From: Nocardia sp.
Lineage (GTDB): Bacteria; Actinomycetota; Actinomycetes; Mycobacteriales; Mycobacteriaceae
Direction of reading: 5' to 3'
Length of the DNA: 64,000 bases
Assembly: GCA_014360565.1 (NCBI GenBank)
Contig: JACIXH010000006.1
Coordinates: 1-64,000 of the forward strand
Below, piece after piece: positions 57,956 through 64,000 of the stretch. Position numbers and translations under genes: made by a program. The stretch's first letter is position 1. Each line of letters opens with the position of its first letter. The notes beneath the pieces are model-generated. The model did not search any database. It saw nothing but the letters and a program-made list of their open reading frames with translations, and was not told where the DNA came from.

Positions 57956-58379
57956 GTGTCTCAGCCCAGCCTCGTGATCGTGGCCTGCAGCAAGCAGAAG
58001 GCGCCCCAGCCGTTGCCAGCATTCGAGTTGTATCAGGGGCCCTTCACCCAGCTCTGCCTTCGTGCGGCCCGAACCCACGTCGGCGACAGTCACATTCGCA
58101 TCTTGTCCGCAGCGCACGGACTGCTCCGGCTCGACGAAGTCGTCGAACCCTATGACGTTCGGCTCACCGAGGCCTCTGCGCTTATTGCGAAGGTCCGAGA
58201 TCAGGCAGCCCGCACTGATCTCCTCGCCGAACAGGTCATGGCGCTCACGCCGAAGGAATCCCCGCAATCGTCGTCGCGGTCTGGCAGCACGTGATCACCC
58301 CACTGGCCGGTGCATCTGGCATCGGGGTGCACCGTCACCGGCTGTCAGGGATGATTCGCGCCGCTGACCAGGGGAGATG
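57956..58379 (+). pseudogene. DUF6884-like protein gene with probable frameshift near 58245-58260
   Basis: VIVACSKQKAPQPLPAFELYQGPFTQLCLRAA...RILSAAHGLLRLDEVVEPYDVRL in one frame; EGIPAIVVAVWQHVITPLAGASGIGVHRHRLSGMIRAADQGR* in the next frame. Confidence 0.55.
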
Positions 58380-58528
58380 ACATGTCCCCCACCCACCTCG
58401 CAGCGCCGGCGCCGGCCCGTCGGCCATCGGCCATCGGCCGACCACACAACCCCGGTGTCTGCCTGTGTGGCCCGCAGTTCGGCGCGCACTCGCGGAGTTG
58501 CCCGCCAATTAGCAGTAAAGTTCGCCGT

Positions 58529-59089
58529 GTGACCCTCAAATGCCTGTCGTACAAGGAGTACGGCGAGATCCACGGACTCACCGCGAGGTCTGCGAGAACG
58601 TACTTCGAAGCCGGTCGGCTCGCTGACCCCGATGTGGTGATTGGCGGCGGAGTGCTGCGCGGGCAGGTCGAGGGGCTTGAGCTCCGCGAAGACGATGATG
58701 GGCGAAACTCCCGCAGCGATGCCCGCTACGGCTGGCTGCCAGAGACCGCCGTGAGCTGGGAACGAGTAGGCCGCGGCGCTCGGACCGACCTAGCACCCGT
58801 GGCCCGGGAACGGAAGCAGCCGACCGCGTATCTGTCGTACAAAGAGTTCGGCGAGATCCACGGCTTGACCGAGAGGTCTGCAAGAACGTACTTCGAAGAC
58901 GGCCGGCTACCCGATCCAGACGTCGTTGTCGGGGGCGGGAAGCTACGCGGCGAAGTCGAGGGGCTTGAGCTCCGCGAAGGCGATGATGGGCGGAGCTCCC
59001 GCAGCGATGCCCGCTCCGGCTGGCTGCCACAGACCGCGCTGGCTTGGCGGCGTGTCGGACAGGGAACCAGGACTGACCTGCAGAGATGA
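58529..59089 (+). CDS. Protein of two tandem near-identical ~90-aa putative HTH-like units
   Basis: LSYKEYGEIHGLTARSARTYFEAGRLADPDVVIGGGVLRGQVEGLELRE and LSYKEFGEIHGLTERSARTYFEDGRLPDPDVVVGGGKLRGEVEGLELRE; GTG start. Confidence 0.75.
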   Translation: MTLKCLSYKEYGEIHGLTARSARTYFEAGRLADPDVVIGGGVLRGQVEGLELREDDDGRNSRSDARYGWLPETAVSWERVGRGARTDLAPVARERKQPTAYLSYKEFGEIHGLTERSARTYFEDGRLPDPDVVVGGGKLRGEVEGLELREGDDGRSSRSDARSGWLPQTALAWRRVGQGTRTDLQR

Positions 59090-59099
59090 CACGTCCCGC

Positions 59100-59410
59100 G
59101 AAGTCTTCGAAAACGTACTTCGAACGGTAGCCAGCCGTAGCGGGCGGAGACCGCGCTGGGGTGGCGCCGGGTCGGACAGGGAACACGCACTGGATGTCGA
59201 TGTCTGCATCGGACCAGGCACGCGTCCCCGAGCTTGAGCAAAGAGCGACACTGGGCGGCGTCGTGGTGACGCGGTGCGACGCCTGAACAAACCAACTGCT
59301 GCGAGAGGCGCGTGAGTCATCATCTTCCAGGCGTTCGAGCCCCTCGACCTGCCCGCGCAGCAGCCCGCCCCCGATCACCACATCCAGGCTCGGGAAATCG
59401 ACCATGCGTG
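59100..59410. pseudogene. Scrambled remnants of the same repeat unit in both orientations
   Basis: Minus strand VDFPSLDVVIGGGLLRGQVEGLERLEDDDSRASRSSWF; plus-strand fragments ACGTACTTCGAA and GACCGCGCTGG...GTCGGACAGGGAAC. Confidence 0.7.
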
Positions 59411-59516
59411 GTACATCCACAACCGGGGGCGCGTACTCGACGGTGACGACCGGGAACGTAGGACGAAAACGCCCGTCCTGCACCCTATTTCGGACACGTG
59501 GAAGGGCTTCGTTCCC

Positions 59517-60563
59517 TCAGAACGGTGGATGGCCGTTCTCCTCGTACCAGGCTTCCTCGTAGCCGTTGTTCTCGTTCCAGCCTTTCGGCGGCACGTCAGT
59601 CCCACCGGGCCCGACCAGGATTCCCTTTTCGACGATGCGCGCGTTGGCTTTCGGATACGCGCGCTTCACGCATTCCAGGGCATTGCTCAGGGAGAGCTTG
59701 TATTTGCGGATGGCCTGCCGACTGCTGTTCGGGGTCACGGTGCTGCCGAACTGCGGCATGGTGGCGTTCCAGCTCACGAGGCGGTACTCGTCTTCGTAGG
59801 ACATTCGCCGGGTCAACCACACGTAGAGGTCGAAGGCCATCGCCGACCCGCGCGCATCACCACGCAGCTTGCGAATCGTGTTGGCGTCCACCGGCACCGG
59901 GTTCTTGATCGACATGTCGAAATACTCTTGGGAGAGAATCACCGTGGACTCGAGCATGTCCATCTGCGCGATCTGCGTCTTCCGTCGCCGGGTCTCGCTC
60001 TGTTTCAGCCAGAGGGTGTGACCGACGGCAACGGAGCTCTGCTGATGATCCAGGGGGCGGCTGCCGTCTCTGGCGGCTTCGACGCGGACGGAGATGAACG
60101 ACGAGAAAAGTTTGTCGGCTTGCTCGCGCACCTGGGTGATGTTGCCCCGCGCACCGCCGGACTGCTGCTCTCGTTCGATTCCGATCTGTTCCATGAAATC
60201 GGCGAGGTTGTCGCCGAGGACCAGCTTGCGGCTCCTGGTGCGGTAGGCCTCGCTGGCGCACCAGACCCCGATCAGCCGGGCCATCATCCCGTATGGGAGC
60301 CCGATCGAGATGGTCTCACCATTCTCGTCTTGGCCGGTTCCGGCCTGCCATGTCACAGTCTGCGGTCCGTTCTTGCGGACCCACTTGTCGACCGTGATGT
60401 CAGGCTTGTTGTACGGCATGCTGGTGATGGCCATGTGCTTCGGTGCTAGACGCACCTTCCGCTTCTTCGGCGCGGGCTGCTGCGAGATGGGGTGCAGCGG
60501 TATGGTCTCGCCCGGCGGCAAGTCCAGCGCTGACTGAATGCTGGGAGCCATGCTCGCGATCAT
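59517..60563 (-). CDS. repA: RepA-family plasmid replication initiator
   Basis: KHMAITSMPYNKPDITVDKWVRKNG; GLPYGMMARLIGVWCASEAYRTRSRKLVLGDNLADFMEQIGI; adjacent iterons. Confidence 0.85.
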   Translation of the reverse strand: MIASMAPSIQSALDLPPGETIPLHPISQQPAPKKRKVRLAPKHMAITSMPYNKPDITVDKWVRKNGPQTVTWQAGTGQDENGETISIGLPYGMMARLIGVWCASEAYRTRSRKLVLGDNLADFMEQIGIEREQQSGGARGNITQVREQADKLFSSFISVRVEAARDGSRPLDHQQSSVAVGHTLWLKQSETRRRKTQIAQMDMLESTVILSQEYFDMSIKNPVPVDANTIRKLRGDARGSAMAFDLYVWLTRRMSYEDEYRLVSWNATMPQFGSTVTPNSSRQAIRKYKLSLSNALECVKRAYPKANARIVEKGILVGPGGTDVPPKGWNENNGYEEAWYEENGHPPF

Positions 60564-60623
60564 GCCACCCCTCGTGCTGTGGCGAGGTTCAGTGCTGGTC
60601 GTGTCGAGAGATCCGCCCCGGTC

Positions 60624-61168
60624 AGCGAAGCATTGGTTTACATCCCAGCAGCCGGCGCGCGCCCGTGCAGCGAAGAAACGGTTTACCTTCAGCTGGCCAC
60701 ACCGGGTTGGACAGCGCGTTGCCGCAGGTGAGTACGGGTATCGGCCCCCAACGAAGAAGAGGTTTACGTCCAGGACCGACGATCCGGTAGGCGAGACGGG
60801 CGAGTCGATCTGCGCAGCGAAGAAGCGGTTTACAAAGGGAGGCGAGCTGCGAAGATGCGGCCGGGCGACACCACGGCGAGCGCAGCGAAGAAACAGTTTC
60901 GCCTGCAGGATGGGCGCACGGGGCACCCTCGAACGAAGAAACAGTTTCGCCGCAAGTGACGGAGACTCGCCGGGAGTTCAGCGAAGAAACGGTTTACGGT
61001 CGGCGAAGAATCGGTTTACCGATCTGACCTGTGGATGAGTACGAAGAAACAGTTTCCCCTGTGGATAAATCGCAGCCTTCTCGGCGAAGAAACGGTTTAC
61101 CGCACAGGCGGCATTTCCCCAGGAAACAACGAAGAAACGGTTTACTTGACAGCGAAGAAACGGTTTAC
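60624..61168 (+). repeat. Iteron array (12 copies of AGCGAAGAAACGGTTTAC and variants), probable plasmid origin
   Basis: Copies start at 60624, 60669, 60751, 60816, 60884, 60932, 60980, 61002, 61041, 61083, 61128, 61151. Confidence 0.92.
61060..61068 (-). promoter_or_regulatory. DnaA box TTATCCACA; near-matches at 61030-61038 and 61270-61278
   Basis: TGTGGATAA on plus strand; TGTGGATGA and TGTGGATAG nearby. Confidence 0.75.
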
Positions 61169-61687
61169 GCGACACACCCAAAAATGCAGGTCAGAGGTCA
61201 TAAATCGCGATCCCCCTGTATTTAAACCCCCTATGAAAGATTACCTGTTAGGGTGGCTTCCGGATCGGCTGTGGATAGTCGGCCCAACAGGATTCCCGCT
61301 CTGGGCTGCTTATCCAGGACCATCCCCCGAGGTCAACGGCGACGCCGCACGTCGATTCGTGCTCCACAGCTAGGCGATGGCCATCTCAGACCGCAGAATG
61401 CCGCCTCGTCGGTGCGCTCCCGGTCTCTGCTCATCGACATCTGCGGCCAAAGCTCACCCGAGCGAACCAGTATGGGACGAAGCGGGTTCAGTTGCAGCGG
61501 TGAGGCCGAGGCCCTCAGGCCTTGTCTGAACGTGATCGTCGACGGCTATCGCCGCAGCTCTTGCCGCACCAGCCGCAGCACTCCTGCCATCGATCGTGAT
61601 GACGTCGCCGCCTCAGTTGGCCGTCGAGAACCCTCCTAGATCCATCATCGAGTTACCTGCGGTGTGCGAAATTTCAGGCAGGCCGCT

Positions 61688-62005
61688 TCACGGCGTCACC
61701 AGGGTTGGTTCGTCGACGTCAGCGGTCCAACCGGTGGTGACACACCCGCGCCATTCACCGCCGACTCTCAGCAGGTCGCCGACTTCGATCGGCCGCAAAT
61801 CACGGTCGGCATACCGGACAGCGGCGTCGATCGCACGAGCGTCTGTCGGCGCGCCGTGGCTTACCGCAAACGCGGTCCCAGTTGGATCACCGCTGTCGGT
61901 GACGAATTCGAACACCTTGGTGACCGGCGGCGTGTCGTTAGACGACGCCGAATCGTTTGCTGCTCTGTGAAAGATCTCGACGACGACGGTCGATGGGTAG
62001 CTCAT
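61688..62005 (-). CDS. Uncharacterised small protein
   Basis: 105 aa; coding-like. Confidence 0.6.
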   Translation of the reverse strand: MSYPSTVVVEIFHRAANDSASSNDTPPVTKVFEFVTDSGDPTGTAFAVSHGAPTDARAIDAAVRYADRDLRPIEVGDLLRVGGEWRGCVTTGWTADVDEPTLVTP

Positions 62006-62036
62006 GTCGTCACCCTCCCTGTGTGTAAGGCGTGGC

Positions 62037-62495
62037 CTATGTGATGTGCGTGATGTCTGTGCGATCGACCTCCTGGCGAAGGAGTTCGGCGAGGTTGTAG
62101 TAGGTCACCTCGGTGCCGGCCGAAGGTGCGTCGTTAGTTCGGGTCCGGGTTCGAGCGAGTCGCCGGCGAGCGGCAGTGCGCCAATCGATTGCTCCGGCCT
62201 CGGTCCGGGGGACCTCGATCGAATAGCGCTGCTCGGCCGCGGCGACCACTCGGTCCCATCCAGCGGGCCCGAGCTTGCGCTGGACTCGGATCGCTGGGAT
62301 GGATGCTCGGAGGCTGCGTGGGAGCTCGTGAATGACTCGGCCGATCGAGTTCACTGATGGACCGTCGGTCCATGTGCACACGATGCCCTCACCGCCGCGC
62401 TGCCAGCTGAACTGTGTGCGGGGCCAGAGCGATTCGGCGCGTGTCCTGAGGTGCGCGTGGGCGAGGTCCAGCTGGGTATCCGGTGTGTGCGTCAT
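62037..62495 (-). CDS. Uncharacterised protein
   Basis: FSWQRGGEGIVCTWTDGPSVNSIGRVIHEL...IRVQRKLGPAGW; TGATG overlap with upstream gene. Confidence 0.6.
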   Translation of the reverse strand: MTHTPDTQLDLAHAHLRTRAESLWPRTQFSWQRGGEGIVCTWTDGPSVNSIGRVIHELPRSLRASIPAIRVQRKLGPAGWDRVVAAAEQRYSIEVPRTEAGAIDWRTAARRRLARTRTRTNDAPSAGTEVTYYNLAELLRQEVDRTDITHIT

Positions 62496-63166
62496 CAGTG
62501 TTCTCCCTGGGTTGTCGTCGAGTTGGTTGAGCAGTCGATGAGGAGGTAGCCGGCTATCCGGAGCGCGGCGGCGTGGTCGCCAGCCACGTCGAAGGGACCG
62601 CCGAACAGGTCGTTGGTACTTGAGATGGCGCCGCTGCTGGTGCAGGCAAGAATGCTGGTCAGACCGTGGCCTGAGCTGCTCGGGTTCGCGGTGGTGACTG
62701 CGAGGTAGCCGACCTTGTCCGCCGCCGAGGTGCCTGGGGTGATCTCGTACCAGCGTGTGTCGCTGGTGAGCACGCTGGTACGGATGGTGGCGGGGGCTCC
62801 GGGCTGGCGGCGTGCGAAGTGGGCGGGGGTAGCCGCGGTACTGAGGTTGTGGACGCCCTGACGCGAGATGCCGAGCTCGGCTGCGACCGTCCCCAAACTC
62901 ACGGAGGGGTCCTGTGCTCGTCGCCACTGCAGCACAGCGCGGCGATACCCGGTCAGACGGCGGGCTCGGCTGACGTTAATGCCGCCGGTGACGTGCAGAT
63001 ACGAGCGACCGACCAGGATCAGACTGACGGAAGCGGCCGAGACCGAAGTCAGTTCAGAGATGGCGGTGGCCGAGAGTTGTTCCTGGACATGCAACTGGAC
63101 GATGCGTCGCACTGTCGCGTCGGAAAGCCTGGCTCGCCGCGGTGACGGCGAGCTGGAGTAAGTCAT
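62495..63166 (-). CDS. HTH DNA-binding protein
   Basis: LSDATVRRIVQLHVQEQLSATAISELTSVSAASVSLILVGRSYLHV; SLGTVAAELGISRQGVHNLS. Confidence 0.7.
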   Translation of the reverse strand: MTYSSSPSPRRARLSDATVRRIVQLHVQEQLSATAISELTSVSAASVSLILVGRSYLHVTGGINVSRARRLTGYRRAVLQWRRAQDPSVSLGTVAAELGISRQGVHNLSTAATPAHFARRQPGAPATIRTSVLTSDTRWYEITPGTSAADKVGYLAVTTANPSSSGHGLTSILACTSSGAISSTNDLFGGPFDVAGDHAAALRIAGYLLIDCSTNSTTTQGEH

Positions 63167-63243
63167 GGCAGTCGTCCTTCAAGAGGAGTGGCGCTGTTGT
63201 GGAGCGGGCGGAAGCTGACTGCCCCACAGCGACATTCGTGGAA

Positions 63244-63480
63244 TTAGCGATCGAGCTGGTCGGCGACGCGGTCGAGCTGGTCGCTGATTTCGGCGGCCAT
63301 CTGGGCAACCTTGGGGGAGGTGCCGGTGCCACAGAGGAGTGAGGCGCGTGCGGCGGTGGCGACTCGGCGCAAGGTGGCCGCCATCAGCGTCCAGTCGTCG
63401 GGAGACGTAGCGGCGATCTGGCTGAAGTGGATGTGGAAGGCGGGCGAGAGGGGGCTGGTGGTGGACAGGATCGCGGTCAT
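63244..63480 (-). CDS. Small uncharacterised protein
   Basis: 78 aa; GGAAGG-like RBS region upstream. Confidence 0.5.
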   Translation of the reverse strand: MTAILSTTSPLSPAFHIHFSQIAATSPDDWTLMAATLRRVATAARASLLCGTGTSPKVAQMAAEISDQLDRVADQLDR

Positions 63481-63532
63481 GGCAGGGCCTTTCGGTGGAA
63501 GTAGCAGGTGGTTACGGGTGGCGGTGCTGCGG

Positions 63533-63967
63533 TCAGGCGGCCCCGCGGGGTTCGCCCCGACTCACGAGGCCAGGGCATCCGGTGTGCGGGCGGGTACATG
63601 CGTGGATGCCGAGTTGAGTGACGCCGCCGGGGGCGTAGGCACCTAGCGCGATGCCCTGGGCAAGTGCGCCGAGCGCAGACCCACGCTGTCGCCCACCGAA
63701 CTGCAAATCGTCGCCATGGGCGGCGATCGTGTCGACGGCCTTCTGCCGCGTGATATTTCGGCGGTGGTCGGACCACGTCCGGATTTCGGCGATGGACAGC
63801 GGCACCAGGGCGAGGAGCACGTCGACGAGGTTGGTGTGGAAGGTCTCGGCAGCGCGGCCCTGCCGGTTCTGACTGGCGGGCGGAGCTGTGTAGTCAGGGT
63901 CGGCGGTGACGAGGCCGAAGGGGCCCCACTCGACCGCCGGCTGAGGGGTGGCGTCGTTGTCGGTCAT
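63533..63967 (-). CDS. Uncharacterised protein
   Basis: 144 aa; same-strand small-gene operon. Confidence 0.55.
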   Translation of the reverse strand: MTDNDATPQPAVEWGPFGLVTADPDYTAPPASQNRQGRAAETFHTNLVDVLLALVPLSIAEIRTWSDHRRNITRQKAVDTIAAHGDDLQFGGRQRGSALGALAQGIALGAYAPGGVTQLGIHACTRPHTGCPGLVSRGEPRGAA

Positions 63968-64000
63968 GGTCGGTCCTTCCCTAGGATTTCGTCGGCTTCG

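Noticed and set aside
60563-60926. N-terminal extension of the 469-aa rep ORF with repeated VNRFFA/KLFLR peptides
   Set aside because: Direct translation of the iterons on the opposite strand; real initiator start is probably near 60563.
60624-61168. CRISPR-like regularly repeated sequence
   Set aside because: Repeats are short (17-18 bp), spacing is irregular (about 22-82 bp between starts), no cas genes and adjacent RepA: iterons.
1-64000. IS elements, integrases, relaxase, tRNA or rRNA genes
   Set aside because: No DDE/serine/tyrosine recombinase, MOB motif or cloverleaf/rRNA segment recognised by reading; absence not proven without a search.

Overview
The window reads as a high-GC actinobacterial plasmid or plasmid-like replicon, probably Mycobacteriales (Nocardia/Rhodococcus/Gordonia-like). 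I used no database search; family calls come from motif recognition. Layout: (1) 0.6-13.7 kb, a compact nucleotide-sugar/glycosyltransferase cluster on the minus strand (APH-type kinase, GT4, SDR, IolB-like, Gfo/Idh/MocA, NagA-like, GT, polysaccharide deacetylase, epimerase, UDP-sugar dehydrogenase) plus a plus-strand XRE/TPR regulator and a second APH-type kinase. (2) 14-16.4 kb, a 726-aa protein with a C-terminal ADP-ribosyltransferase-like domain and a small acidic ORF downstream. (3) 16.5-21.5 kb, Spd-like membrane protein, ParA/ParB and seven ATTCCAWTGGAAT palindromes (probable parS). (4) 21.7-31 kb, a nonsense-interrupted HNH nuclease, a cutinase-like secreted protein, DnaB, NrdH, an HTH replication-type protein and a WhiB-like operon. 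(5) 32.9-38.5 kb, regulatory/metabolic genes including an XRE-formylglycine-generating-enzyme-like fusion and a P450 lacking ExxR. (6) 38.5-55.5 kb, two divergent conjugation operons (VirB4/VirB6/VirB3/VirB2-like, M23-SLT-NlpC hydrolase, FtsK/TraB-type ATPase, second ParA-like ATPase). (7) 55.7-64 kb, small accessory genes and a RepA-type initiator with 12 iterons, DnaA boxes and an AT-rich stretch. Most interesting unexplained signals: an eight-copy, single-orientation 26-bp repeat (CTGACCTGCGGNGATGACACGTCCCC); a 12-bp element (ATAGATGTTTGA) upstream of three transfer-associated genes in the same relative orientation; an AGCGGTC array plus a perfect hairpin between the divergent conjugation operons; a degenerate partial copy of TraB; and a duplicated membrane-protein/lipoprotein pair at both ends of the transfer region. 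No relaxase, integrase, transposase, rRNA, tRNA or CRISPR was recognised.
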